A stretch of DNA of 62,242 nt from an uncultured Lachnospiraceae bacterium (GCA_902489925.1 CABUBX010000004.1:1-62242); one strand, 5' to 3'; positions 49,664 to 58,794 are shown, numbered from the stretch's first letter. Numbers and translations: made by a program. The notes: generated by a model from the sequence alone, not told the origin.

Positions 49664-51262
49664 CTACTCTGTCGCTATGCCAAGCACATGCTTCATGCCA
49701 TCCTCCATGGCTTCTCTCGCGTCATCTCCGACCTGATTCACCGATGTCATATTTCGCAAAATATTCTGTCCGGAATCAACAGCCTCCGGAATCGTCTCCT
49801 CAAGGCCAAGCACCGCGAGAATACCCCTTCTCGCCTTTGCCACCGATGCCTCATCAGGATACATAATACTCAGTCGCTGTCCGCCGGCCGAATAACAATA
49901 CTCATTGCCAAACGTTCCCGATACACTCTGACTCTTAATGGACCAACTGCTGCCATCCGCAAGCTGCATTTTTACAAGGCTTGTAATCTGGTCCATACTC
50001 ATATTGGTCTCAAAATAGTCCTCAAGACTGTCAAGAATACCCATATATCCCGTCAAAATTGACGGGGACATCGCCTTCTCCAAAAGTGCTTTAAGCACAG
50101 CCTGCTGGTCCTTACCGCGCTGCTCATCGCCTCCCGGAACATTGTAGCGCTCTCTTGAAAACGCCAGCGCCTTCTTGCCGTTCATATGATTATAGCCCTT
50201 CTTTATCTCATAGCCGCCATTCTTATAATGTGTTGTAAACGCATATTCCGAATAGACATCAACACCGCCGAGCGCATCGACAAGATTCTTCAGCGTCGTA
50301 AAATTCACACGGACATAGTAATCAATATCAATGTTATAAATCTGCGACAGCGTATCCATCGAGCACTGCACACCGTGAATCCCTGCGTGTGTCAGCTTAT
50401 CTCTATATTCTCCCGAAACATTCGGCAGCTGCACATAATAATCTCTCGGTGTTGTTGTCAGCATGACCTCTTTCGTCAGAGGATTCACTGTCACCAGCAT
50501 ATTCACATCGCTTCGGCTCGTCTGATTAATCTTGCCTTTCACATCAATGCCGCTTATATAAATCGTAAACGGCTTCTGAGTCACATTTTCATCATTGCCC
50601 GTCAATGTCACCTGTGTCGTAATCTCATGATTTTCCAGTACCCGGATTTTACTCGAAAAATCCTTCTGAGTTTCTTCAATCGTCGCGTCGTAGGCTTCAT
50701 TATAAATGACTGCCTGAACCGTTCCGCTGCAAAGCGCATCAATCATCTCCGAAAAGTCATCAAACTCTGTAATATTCAGCGTCGTGCCGCTCTGCTGCTC
50801 AATAGTAGCAATCGTCTTATCTGTATTCTCTCTGTCAAGTGTCTTGTGGATACCAAAATTGTAAATCAGCGTGTCCTCTAAAACCTCTGCCCTATCATCT
50901 TTGGCAACAGCAATCACAATATTGTCTACCTTATAGTTGCCCTCCTCAGACGTAATTCCATCAAGCACCATATGTGTCCTGCCAAGATAAACATTGCCGA
51001 CAATAAACAAGACAAAAAACAAGCCGCTTAAAATACAGCCCAAAAGCCGTGTCTTTTTCGGAAACTGAAGCCCTGTCATGGCTGCCGCTAAAACAAACAA
51101 AACAAGTGCTATCGCCACAATATACTTATCCGGAAGCACATTCAGCTTCATGGCCTGTATAAATAAAACAACTGAGGCAATCGCCTGCAGTCCGCAAATA
51201 ATAAAACCGACAATCTGCAGCTTCTTGCTCTTTTTTACCTTCTTCTTCCGTACTTCTTCCAT
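49664..51262 (-). CDS. LytR-CpsA-Psr (LCP) family glycopolymer ligase
   Basis: 532 residues. A short Lys-rich cytoplasmic start (MEEVRKKKVKKSKKLQ), three membrane helices, an accessory domain and the LCP domain with SDVNMLVTVNPLTKEVMLTT, TPRDYYVQLP, DKLTHAGIHGVQCSMDTLSQ and FSRERYNVPGGDEQRGKDQQ. It keeps the conserved Asp/Arg catalytic set. A C-terminal extension of about 50 residues (LGLEETIPEAVDSGQNIL) is absent from the other LCP protein. It has its own promoter and terminator just upstream of the polymer operon. Confidence 0.9.
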   Translation of the reverse strand: MEEVRKKKVKKSKKLQIVGFIICGLQAIASVVLFIQAMKLNVLPDKYIVAIALVLFVLAAAMTGLQFPKKTRLLGCILSGLFFVLFIVGNVYLGRTHMVLDGITSEEGNYKVDNIVIAVAKDDRAEVLEDTLIYNFGIHKTLDRENTDKTIATIEQQSGTTLNITEFDDFSEMIDALCSGTVQAVIYNEAYDATIEETQKDFSSKIRVLENHEITTQVTLTGNDENVTQKPFTIYISGIDVKGKINQTSRSDVNMLVTVNPLTKEVMLTTTPRDYYVQLPNVSGEYRDKLTHAGIHGVQCSMDTLSQIYNIDIDYYVRVNFTTLKNLVDALGGVDVYSEYAFTTHYKNGGYEIKKGYNHMNGKKALAFSRERYNVPGGDEQRGKDQQAVLKALLEKAMSPSILTGYMGILDSLEDYFETNMSMDQITSLVKMQLADGSSWSIKSQSVSGTFGNEYCYSAGGQRLSIMYPDEASVAKARRGILAVLGLEETIPEAVDSGQNILRNMTSVNQVGDDAREAMEDGMKHVLGIATE

Positions 51263-51358
51263 ATCTGCCTGCCTCCTTGGTATATTTACAAACCGTCTGA
51301 ATTTCCGGAATCTTAATTACATGAATTATTCCGCACGTTGCACTTCAACAATATAATT

Positions 51359-51386
51359 ATTATATACTAAAAAAATAATTATACAA
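51359..51386 (-). promoter_or_regulatory. Promoter of the second LCP gene
   Basis: TTGTAT (51381-51386), 16-base spacer, TATAAT (51359-51364) on the minus strand. The stretch is A/T-rich, so support is moderate. Confidence 0.5.
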
Positions 51387-51427
51387 TATACTTGTGTAAA
51401 AATAAAGAAAAGACAAATAATTTTAAA

Positions 51428-51464
51428 ACCGCCCTAAAACTTATTTTCTAAGTTTTAAGGCGGT
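51428..51464. terminator. Terminator-like hairpin beside the gene remnant
   Basis: Arms ACCGCCCTAAAACTTA and TAAGTTTTAAGGCGGT (16 bp, one mismatch) around a five-base loop, with eight T on the plus strand (51469-51476) and a T-rich run on the minus strand. On the minus strand it directly follows the stop codon of the open segment at 51475-51618. Confidence 0.75.
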
Positions 51465-51474
51465 AATCTTTTTT

Positions 51475-51618
51475 TTATACAAACGGTCTTGCCACACCTT
51501 TAATATTTGAACGATAGGCATTTTTAATCGGCTCAATTACTACCTTATTAAATAGTGCACATGCTGATTCAATCACCCGGCCATTGCCTGTACATCCATA
51601 TCCTCTCCCGACTGTAAT
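51475..51618 (-). pseudogene. Unidentified 3' gene remnant (47 codons) followed by a terminator
   Basis: Between two stops, the minus strand reads ITVGRGYGCTGNGRVIESAC, then ALFNKVVIEPIKNAYRSNIK, then GVARPFV and a stop. The composition is protein-like and there is no start codon with a ribosome site. The terminator at 51428-51464 follows by ten bases. This is what the 3' end of a deleted gene would leave. I do not recognise the family. The rest of 51619-51738 shows no feature that I can support. Confidence 0.45.
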
Positions 51619-51738
51619 TTAAACTATATATTCCGATAATATGCCATATAAAGCAAAAAGCCAAGATCTGTAACCGACGAGTCACTAAAATGTTTATTAT
51701 TTTTTTCTTACAGTTTTTTTTAATATTTGCGACGGCTA

Positions 51739-51767
51739 TTGTATTTCTAATTTATTTATAGTATCCT
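51739..51767 (+). promoter_or_regulatory. Promoter of the manC operon
   Basis: TTGTAT (51739-51744), 17-base spacer, TATCCT (51762-51767). A perfect inverted repeat starts at the next base. Confidence 0.5.
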
Positions 51768-51795
51768 ATAACATATATTCAGAAATATATGTTAT
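51768..51795 (+). repeat. Perfect inverted repeat at the 5' end of the manC transcript
   Basis: ATAACATATATT and AATATATGTTAT, 12-bp perfect arms around a four-base loop, between the -10 box and the AGGAGGG ribosome site. It may be a repressor operator or a 5' stem-loop that stabilises the mRNA. Confidence 0.65.
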
Positions 51796-51812
51796 TTTAG
51801 GAGGGTTATATA

Positions 51813-52883
51813 GTGAAAACAACAGCTTTGATTATGGCTGGCGGCTGCGGAGAACGTTTTTGGCCAAAGAGCAGAAAATCTCTGCCAAAGCAATTTCTCT
51901 CGCTGACCGGTGACGGAAAGACAATGATTCAGCTTACTGTTGAACGTATTCTTCCAATTGTTGACATAGAAGATATTTTTATTGCCACCAATGAAAATTA
52001 TAAAGGATTGGTTCAGGAACAGCTTCCCGAACTGCCACTGGAGAATATTTTATGTGAACCTATCGGACGAAATACAGCACCGTGTATCGGGCTTGGAGCC
52101 ATGCATATCGCAGCCAAATACGAAGATGCCATAATGATGGTGCTTCCATCGGATCACTTAATAAAAATGGAAGACATTTTTATTGATACGCTATCCAATG
52201 CCTGCCGTATTGCTAAGGAAGATGCCAATCTTGTCACAATCGGTGTGCCTCCGAACTACCCTGAAACAGGCTATGGCTATATTAAAATGGACACTGCCCA
52301 AAAGAAGGGGGAAGGTTTTAAGGTTGCCTGCTTTGTTGAAAAGCCTAATCTGACACTTGCCAAGCAATATGTCGCTTCCGGACGCTACGCATGGAACAGC
52401 GGCATGTTTATATGGAAGATTTCTACTATTTTAGATAATTTTAAAAAATATCTTCCTCAGATGTTCGACCAACTTGGCGAAATCAAAAATGCCATCGGTA
52501 CTCCAACTGAAAAAGATGTCCTTCTGTCTGTTTTCCCTCAGCTTGAGTCCATTTCTATTGATTACGGCATTATGGAAAAAGCAGATAATATTTATGTAAT
52601 TCCCGGCAGCTTCGGCTGGGATGATGTCGGTTCATGGCTGGCTATCGAAAGAATCAGAGGCTGTGATGATGACAACAATACAATTGCAGGCAATGTTGTC
52701 ACTGTTGACACAAAAGGATGTATCATCGAAGCAAAGGACAAACTTATTGCAACTGTCGGCATCAAAGATATCGTTATTGTCGATACAGACGATGCACTCT
52801 TAATTGCCGGAAAAACCTCGACAAATAATATTAAATCTATTTTGCAGAAACTGCGCGAATCCGGTTCCGACAGTTATTTATAA
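51813..52883 (+). CDS. manC: Mannose-1-phosphate guanylyltransferase
   Basis: 356 residues, GTG start behind TTAGGAGGG. The nucleotidyltransferase motif LIMAGGCGERFWPKSRKSLP, EPIGRNTAPCIGLGA, LPSDHLI, FVEKPNLTLA and the late block GSFGWDDVGSWLAIERI are typical. It lacks the C-terminal isomerase domain of bifunctional ManC. It makes GDP-mannose for the next gene. Confidence 0.94.
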   Translation: MKTTALIMAGGCGERFWPKSRKSLPKQFLSLTGDGKTMIQLTVERILPIVDIEDIFIATNENYKGLVQEQLPELPLENILCEPIGRNTAPCIGLGAMHIAAKYEDAIMMVLPSDHLIKMEDIFIDTLSNACRIAKEDANLVTIGVPPNYPETGYGYIKMDTAQKKGEGFKVACFVEKPNLTLAKQYVASGRYAWNSGMFIWKISTILDNFKKYLPQMFDQLGEIKNAIGTPTEKDVLLSVFPQLESISIDYGIMEKADNIYVIPGSFGWDDVGSWLAIERIRGCDDDNNTIAGNVVTVDTKGCIIEAKDKLIATVGIKDIVIVDTDDALLIAGKTSTNNIKSILQKLRESGSDSYL

Positions 52884-52913
52884 TATTTTAATCAAATTAT
52901 AGGAGTGAAAATC

Positions 52914-53945
52914 ATGAAAAACGCATTAATCACAGGTATCACAGGACAGGATGGTTCTTATCTTGCAGAACTTTTACTGGAAAAGGGCTACAATGTTTAC
53001 GGTATTATGCGCCGTAAAAGTGTTGTTGACTACGGTAATGTAGAACATATCAAAGATAAAATCCATTTTATTTATGCAGATATGACAGACCCGATTTCAT
53101 TAATTACAGCAATGAAAATTTCTCAGGCCGATGAAGTTTACAACCTTGCTGCACAGTCCTTTGTCGCAACAAGCTGGGAACAGCCATTAGCCACAGCCGA
53201 CATTGATGCCTTAGGTGTCACAAATATGCTTGAGGCAATCCGTACTGTCAAACCGGAAGCACATTTTTATCAGGCATCAACCTCTGAGATGTTCGGCCTT
53301 GTACAGGCTATCCCTCAGTGCGAAACAACACCATTTTATCCAAGAAGCCCTTACGGTGTCGCAAAATTATACGGCCACTGGATTACAAAAAACTATAGAG
53401 AAAGCTATGACATGTATGCATGCAGCGGTATTCTTTTTAATCATGAAAGTGAGCGCCGCGGCAAGGAATTTGTTACAAGAAAGATTACAGACGCTGTCGC
53501 ACGTATTAAATTAGGTGTACAAGACCACGTAGAACTTGGAAATCTTGACTCCAAACGTGACTGGGGACATTCTAAGGATTATGTAAAGGCAATGTGGTTA
53601 ATGCTTCAGCAGGATACACCTGATGACTATGTTATCGCGACAAATGAAACACGTACAGTTCGTGAATTTGTTGATATCGCCTTTAAGCATGTAGGCATGG
53701 ATATCGAATGGAGTGGCACAGGTGTTGATGAAATCGGTACAGATAAAGCAACAGGAAAAGTTGTTGTTAAGGTTAATCCTGATTTCTTCCGCCCGGCAGA
53801 AGTTGATATTCTTCTCGGAAATCCTGAGAAAGCAGAAAAAGCGCTCGGATGGAAGCGTGAAATTTCATTCTCAGACTTAGTTGAGCGCATGGTTAAAAAC
53901 GACCTTGCACTTGTAGAAAAAGAAATTAAAGCTTCTCAATTATAA
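52914..53945 (+). CDS. gmd: GDP-mannose 4,6-dehydratase
   Basis: 343 residues. Extended short-chain dehydrogenase fold with GITGQDGSYLAELLLEKGY, AAQSFVATSWEQP, the catalytic YGVAKLYGHW (Tyr-x3-Lys) and NHESERRGKEFVTRKI, typical of Gmd. I take the ATG at 52914 with AGGAG eight bases upstream over a GTG at 52905 inside the ribosome site. It produces GDP-4-keto-6-deoxymannose. Confidence 0.96.
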   Translation: MKNALITGITGQDGSYLAELLLEKGYNVYGIMRRKSVVDYGNVEHIKDKIHFIYADMTDPISLITAMKISQADEVYNLAAQSFVATSWEQPLATADIDALGVTNMLEAIRTVKPEAHFYQASTSEMFGLVQAIPQCETTPFYPRSPYGVAKLYGHWITKNYRESYDMYACSGILFNHESERRGKEFVTRKITDAVARIKLGVQDHVELGNLDSKRDWGHSKDYVKAMWLMLQQDTPDDYVIATNETRTVREFVDIAFKHVGMDIEWSGTGVDEIGTDKATGKVVVKVNPDFFRPAEVDILLGNPEKAEKALGWKREISFSDLVERMVKNDLALVEKEIKASQL

Positions 53946-53964
53946 TTATAATACGGAGACTCAT

Positions 53965-54903
53965 ATGAAAGCATTAATTATTGGCGCAGCAGGTTTTGTA
54001 GGTAATTACCTGCTGCGCCATCTTAAAACAACCTACCCTTGGCAGCTTCATGCAACAAAACTGCCCCACGAAAATGTGCTTTTTGAAGAAGCAAACATCC
54101 ATAATTTAGACATCCTTGATAAGGATGCCATAAAGCTGCTGCTGTCTGAAATACAGCCGGATTATATTTTTCATCTCGCAGCTCAAAGCTCTGTGGCACT
54201 TTCGTGGAAACGTCCCGATTTGACCGTCGATATTAATATTAAGGGCTGTCTGAATCTTCTTGATGCCGTAAGAGATTTGGAGTTTACACCCCGAATACTT
54301 CTTATTGGTTCAGGTGAAGAATACGGACACATTAAACCGAATGAAACACCAATCCACGAAGAAACCCTGACACGTCCGGGCAATCTTTATGCAGCCACTA
54401 AAGCCTGTCAGAACATGATTGGAAACATCTATGCGAAAGCTTATCAAATGAACATTATTATGGTCAGAGCATTTAACCATATCGGTCCCGAACAGTCACC
54501 TGCCTTTGTCGTATCTGATTTCTGCCGACAGACAGCTCTTATAGAAAAGGGTATTAATCCTCCGGTTATCCACGTTGGTAATCTGGAGGCTATGCGTGAT
54601 TTCACAGATGTCCGCGATGTGGTAAGAGCTTACGGACTGCTTATACAGCACGGAAAATCCGGTGAAATTTATAATATTGGAAGCGGAAAGGCTATAAAAA
54701 TACGGGATATTTTAGATAAAATTATCAAGCTTTCCTCCGTACCTATTAAGGTTGAAGTTGATGCCAGCCGACTTCGTCCTGTAGATGTCCCGATTATTGC
54801 TGCCGATATTTCTAAAACAACCGCCTGTATTTCATGGCAGCCGGAAATCTCTTTGGATACGACAATTAAGGAAACCTTGGAATACTGGCAGAATCATATT
54901 TAA
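53965..54903 (+). CDS. rmd: GDP-6-deoxy-D-mannose (GDP-4-keto-6-deoxymannose) reductase
   Basis: 312 residues of the extended SDR family. LIIGAAGFVGNYLLRHL, FHLAAQSSVALSWKRP, IGSGEEYGHI (the GSGEEYG form is typical of Rmd) and YAATKACQNM. It reduces the Gmd product to GDP-D-rhamnose. A fucose synthase (Fcl) would be larger in the C-terminal part and is less likely. It follows gmd by 19 bases and precedes the secreted transpeptidase gene by 13. Confidence 0.85.
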   Translation: MKALIIGAAGFVGNYLLRHLKTTYPWQLHATKLPHENVLFEEANIHNLDILDKDAIKLLLSEIQPDYIFHLAAQSSVALSWKRPDLTVDINIKGCLNLLDAVRDLEFTPRILLIGSGEEYGHIKPNETPIHEETLTRPGNLYAATKACQNMIGNIYAKAYQMNIIMVRAFNHIGPEQSPAFVVSDFCRQTALIEKGINPPVIHVGNLEAMRDFTDVRDVVRAYGLLIQHGKSGEIYNIGSGKAIKIRDILDKIIKLSSVPIKVEVDASRLRPVDVPIIAADISKTTACISWQPEISLDTTIKETLEYWQNHI

Positions 54904-54916
54904 GGGGGAATATGTA

Positions 54917-57070
54917 ATGAAAAACAAATTGTTCAAATCTGCACTTGCTGTCAGCCTCGCATTTGCCATGACACTTTCATCACCGGTACTTGCAGCTGAA
55001 AGCTCTGCGGCAGGCAGCCAAATTGTTGAAACCGAAACAAACACATCTGAAACTTCAAAGACAGAAAGTGAAGCTCAAACTGACAAGCCTTCGACACCTG
55101 AAAGTGAATCACAGAATGAAAAGCCTTCGACACCTGAAAGTGAATCACAGAATGACAAACCTTCAACACCTGAAAGTGAATCACAAGACGAAAAGCCTTT
55201 AACACCTGAAAGTGAATCACAGGACGAAAAGCCTTCAACACCTGAAAAAGATTCTACAGAAGCCTTTGTCGCAAGATTGTATGACACACTTCTGCTGCGT
55301 CCGGCTGATGAACAAGGCCTTTTAGAATGGACAGCGCTCTTAGAAAATCACAGAGCAACCGGCGCGGATATTATTAAAGGTTTTATCGAAAGTGATGAAT
55401 TTAAGGCTCAAAACTATTCTGATGAAGATTATATTACTGTTTTATATCATGCCTTGTTCGACAGAACACCGGACAATACAGGACTTTCTCAGTGGCTTGC
55501 TGTTCTTGATGCCCATTTGAGCCGAAACTATGTGTGCCATGGCTTTATCGGTTCCGATGAATTCCGTGCACTTTGCAAAAAATATAATATTCTTCCGGGT
55601 AAATTAGATGTAAGCGGTATTTTGGACGAGAATCCTGATACCACGAAATTCGTATACCGCCTGTACAAGCTTGTACTTTCGAGAGACGCTGATGATGCCG
55701 GACTTAAAGCATGGGTTGAGGCACTCGTTTCTAAACGCAATAATGCCGCAAAAGTTGTTGAAGGCTTTATTTTCAGCGATGAATTTAAAAAGAAAAACCT
55801 TAATGACAGTGATTACATCGAAGTGCTCTATAAAACACTGCTGGATAGAAATTCCGACCCGGAAGGTAAGGAAAACTGGCTTGAAGTCGCCGCTATAGGC
55901 GTATCACGCGCTTTCCTTTTAAATGACTTTATCGGTTCTGACGAGTTTACAAAACTCTGTGCAAAATACGGTATCACTCGCGGCAGTCTCACTTTAACTG
56001 AAAACAGAGATAAAAACAAGCTTACTACAGAATATGTCAGCTTAGTTTTTAAAAGAAGCTTAGACCGAACTGCAACTGTATCCGATTTAAACACATGGAC
56101 CGGAAAACTGAACAATCGCACAGCTTCTGCCCGCGACTTTGTTTACTCAATCATTTTTTCCGATGAAGCTAAACCTTTGATTGCTTCGGATACTGATTTT
56201 ATTAACCGTCTCTACAACGCTGCTTTATTCCGTTCACCGTCAGACAGCGAACTTTCATCTTGGCTGACTGCCTTAAAAACACAAAGTAAAACATCTGTGT
56301 TTAACGACATTACTTTCTCAGATGAATTTTCAAAACTCTGTAAAAAGTGGGGTGTTCCAAATTACACAAATGGCTGGAATCAGTCACCTGAAGGTATGTA
56401 CTATGTAAAGAATGGTAAAGTACTTACAGGCTGGCAGGTCATTAACGGCGTCAAATATTATTTAGACCCATCAAAAGGCGGCGTCAGAGCAAATGGCTGG
56501 GCTTATGTTGACGGCTACAAACTTTACTTTAACGACGGTATTTTAAATCAAAATGTTGACCATGTCATTGGAAAACAATCTCACTATGTTGTTAAAGTCA
56601 ATACATATACAAATACTGTGACAGCTTACGCCAAAGATGGCGCTAATGGTTACATTATTCCTGTAAAAACAATGATTTGTTCAACAGGCACTTCAAGTAC
56701 TCCGACAATTAAAGGAACATTTACCATCCGCCGTTACGCACGCTGGGGGACATTAATGGGACCTGTTTACGGACAATACTGTTCTCAGATTTACGGAGGC
56801 TATCTATTCCATTCTGCATGGTACTATGTCAACGGAAATAACAGAACATTAAGTGTTTACGAATACTCCAAACTTGGCAATAATGCTTCTCACGGCTGTG
56901 TCAGAATGACCGTTGCCGATGCTAAATGGATTTATGATAACTGCAACGGCTCAACTGTCACTGTTTACAGCAGCACCGATAAAGGACCTTTTGCAAAACC
57001 GGCGCGTCCTAATCCGGTAAGAATCAGCGGCGATTACGGCTATGACCCGACTGACCCGGCTTTTAATTAA
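54917..57070 (+). CDS. Secreted L,D-transpeptidase with tandem DUF4214 domains
   Basis: 717 residues. Signal peptide with cleavage near residue 26 (SSPVLAAES). A linker (28-113) has five copies of a 12-residue unit of the form KPSTPESESQ(N/D)(E/D). Three tandem DUF4214 domains follow (about 114-228, 240-350, 365-480), each with FVxRLYxxxL and FIxSDEFxxLCxKY. Two cell-wall-binding type repeats (GMYYVKNGKVLTGWQ, YVDGYKLYFNDG) come next, then a YkuD L,D-transpeptidase domain (about 556-690) with the catalytic SHGCVRM (Cys661). The start is ATG at 54917 behind GGGGG. It is transcribed with the GDP-rhamnose genes. It probably crosslinks peptidoglycan or attaches material to it. Confidence 0.9.
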   Translation: MKNKLFKSALAVSLAFAMTLSSPVLAAESSAAGSQIVETETNTSETSKTESEAQTDKPSTPESESQNEKPSTPESESQNDKPSTPESESQDEKPLTPESESQDEKPSTPEKDSTEAFVARLYDTLLLRPADEQGLLEWTALLENHRATGADIIKGFIESDEFKAQNYSDEDYITVLYHALFDRTPDNTGLSQWLAVLDAHLSRNYVCHGFIGSDEFRALCKKYNILPGKLDVSGILDENPDTTKFVYRLYKLVLSRDADDAGLKAWVEALVSKRNNAAKVVEGFIFSDEFKKKNLNDSDYIEVLYKTLLDRNSDPEGKENWLEVAAIGVSRAFLLNDFIGSDEFTKLCAKYGITRGSLTLTENRDKNKLTTEYVSLVFKRSLDRTATVSDLNTWTGKLNNRTASARDFVYSIIFSDEAKPLIASDTDFINRLYNAALFRSPSDSELSSWLTALKTQSKTSVFNDITFSDEFSKLCKKWGVPNYTNGWNQSPEGMYYVKNGKVLTGWQVINGVKYYLDPSKGGVRANGWAYVDGYKLYFNDGILNQNVDHVIGKQSHYVVKVNTYTNTVTAYAKDGANGYIIPVKTMICSTGTSSTPTIKGTFTIRRYARWGTLMGPVYGQYCSQIYGGYLFHSAWYYVNGNNRTLSVYEYSKLGNNASHGCVRMTVADAKWIYDNCNGSTVTVYSSTDKGPFAKPARPNPVRISGDYGYDPTDPAFN
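55085..55246 (+). repeat. 36-base tandem repeats coding a Pro/Ser/Glu linker
   Basis: About four and a half copies of a 36-base unit (12 codons, KPSTPESESQ plus two acidic or amide residues). Copies differ at only a few bases, so the array is young. It spaces the wall enzyme from its signal peptide, and copy number is likely to vary between strains. Confidence 0.85.
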
Positions 57071-57101
57071 TTTTATTTTTTGAGAGAGGATATGATTTAT
57101 A

Positions 57102-58760
57102 ATGAAACTTAAAAAGTTGCTTACTTTTATGCTTGTCGGTACAATGACATTCGGCACAGTACTTCCTGCCTATGCTGCCGAAACTGAAACTATAGCTGAA
57201 ACCGAGACTGTGGCTGAAACCGAAACCGAGACTATAGCTGAGACCGAAATTGTAGAAATCACCGAAGGTGAATCACTTCCTGCCGAACCAAACAGTCTTG
57301 GAGAAGCAGCAGGCGCTCAAACATTATCAAATATACCTGAAAAGGATATCGATATTACATCCCTAATGCCTAACAGCACAACACTAAATAACATCCTTTC
57401 CAATCTGCCGCAGACATACAGCACCAACGAGGAAATATTTGCCCTTCAGATTCAGGAGCTTTATCTTGTCAATAAAATCCGTGCTGCCTATGGCATTGAC
57501 CCTTTGGCATTAGGCGGACCTTTATCCGAAGCCGCAATGATTCGTGCCGAGGAGTGCAGTCGTTACTTCTCCCACACGCGTCCTAATGGTACCGACTGTT
57601 TTACAATTGCCCATGAAATGAATATTCCTTACAACATCATCGGCGAAAATATCGCACAGGGATATTATGCGCCTGAACATGTTGTTGAGGCATGGTATAA
57701 TAGCGATGGACACCGTGCAAACATGCTCGGTTCTGACTATGACGTTGTCGGCTTAGGCTATCACTCAGCTTCCCGGTCATGGGTTCAGCTTTTCACAGGC
57801 GATTATGAAGTTGCGGATTTTGAGGTTTTAGGTCTTGACAACTACAATATCGGACAAACTCTTGAAGAACAGGGCTTAGTGCTCGGCATCCAGTATACAA
57901 ACGGATTTACAGGCATTGTCCCTGTCATCAACGAAATGGTCACAGGCTTCGACCCTAATAAGGAAGGAAATCAGACTGTAACTATTTACTGTCAGGGCTA
58001 TGATATTACAGTGACATTGTCCGTTCGAGATAATGTCAAAGCTTTCGTTTCCCGCCTTTATACTCAGATTCTCGGACGTGAAGCAGACCCATCCGGTCTG
58101 AACAGTTGGACAAACGTATTAAAGAACAAACAGGAACAAGGCGCAAAAGTCGCACAGGGATTTATAGAGAGTCCTGAATTTAAGAAACGTAATCTTTCAG
58201 ACAAAGAATATATTTCTATATTATACAAAACATTCCTTGACAGAGAGGCCGATGGTGCCGGTCTTGCCGCATGGCAGAAAGTCTTAGATGACGGTCTGTC
58301 AAGACTTCATGTATTCAAAGGCTTTGCTGAATCTCAGGAGTTTACAGATATATGCGCTTCTTATAATATCGAGCGCGGCAATGCAATATTGACAGCACCG
58401 ATGGACCAAAACGAAGGCGTTACAAAATTTATTGCCAGATGTTATAAGCTTTGCCTCGGAAGAAAAGGCGATGAGGGCGGCATCAATAGCTGGTGCAATC
58501 AGATTTTAACCGGCAAAAACACTGCAAAACAGGCTGCACACGGCTTCGTATTCTCCGATGAATTTAAGAAGAAAAATCTTTCAAACGAAGAATTTGTCAA
58601 AACAATGTATCGTGTGTTTATGGACAGAGAAGCTGACCCTGCCGGACTGAGCAGTTGGGTTAAAGTACTTAACAGCGGTAAAAGCCGTGAGCACGTGTTC
58701 AATGGTTTTGCAGACTCCAATGAATTTAGAAAAATCTGCAGCAGCTACGGTATAAAGTAA
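57102..58760 (+). CDS. Secreted CAP-domain protein with two DUF4214 domains
   Basis: 552 residues. Signal peptide (MKKLLTF-like start MKLKKLLTFMLVGTMTF, cleavage near AYAAE) and a Glu/Thr repeat linker (ETIAETETVAETETETIAET). A CAP/SCP domain (about 105-240) carries the conserved His/Glu set in YFSHTRPNGTDCF, NIIGENIAQGY and WYNSDGHRANML. After a beta-rich stretch, two DUF4214 domains (about 310-425 and 435-552) close the protein. They share FxxSDEFKKKNL with the transpeptidase upstream. It lies 31 bases after that gene in the same operon. CAP proteins of bacteria have few known roles; wall or sterol/lipid binding is possible. Confidence 0.88.
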   Translation: MKLKKLLTFMLVGTMTFGTVLPAYAAETETIAETETVAETETETIAETEIVEITEGESLPAEPNSLGEAAGAQTLSNIPEKDIDITSLMPNSTTLNNILSNLPQTYSTNEEIFALQIQELYLVNKIRAAYGIDPLALGGPLSEAAMIRAEECSRYFSHTRPNGTDCFTIAHEMNIPYNIIGENIAQGYYAPEHVVEAWYNSDGHRANMLGSDYDVVGLGYHSASRSWVQLFTGDYEVADFEVLGLDNYNIGQTLEEQGLVLGIQYTNGFTGIVPVINEMVTGFDPNKEGNQTVTIYCQGYDITVTLSVRDNVKAFVSRLYTQILGREADPSGLNSWTNVLKNKQEQGAKVAQGFIESPEFKKRNLSDKEYISILYKTFLDREADGAGLAAWQKVLDDGLSRLHVFKGFAESQEFTDICASYNIERGNAILTAPMDQNEGVTKFIARCYKLCLGRKGDEGGINSWCNQILTGKNTAKQAAHGFVFSDEFKKKNLSNEEFVKTMYRVFMDREADPAGLSSWVKVLNSGKSREHVFNGFADSNEFRKICSSYGIK

Positions 58761-58794
58761 AATATTAACAACTAATTGAATTATCTTATAAAAC

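Noticed and set aside
50186..50881. Plus-strand open frame of 231 codons inside the second LCP gene
   Set aside because: Rich in Ile, Arg and His as antisense frames of this codon usage are. It lies opposite an intact LCP domain and has no start signals.
55085..55246. 36-base repeats suggesting a CRISPR array
   Set aside because: Repeats abut without spacers and encode a Pro/Ser/Glu linker in an intact secreted protein.
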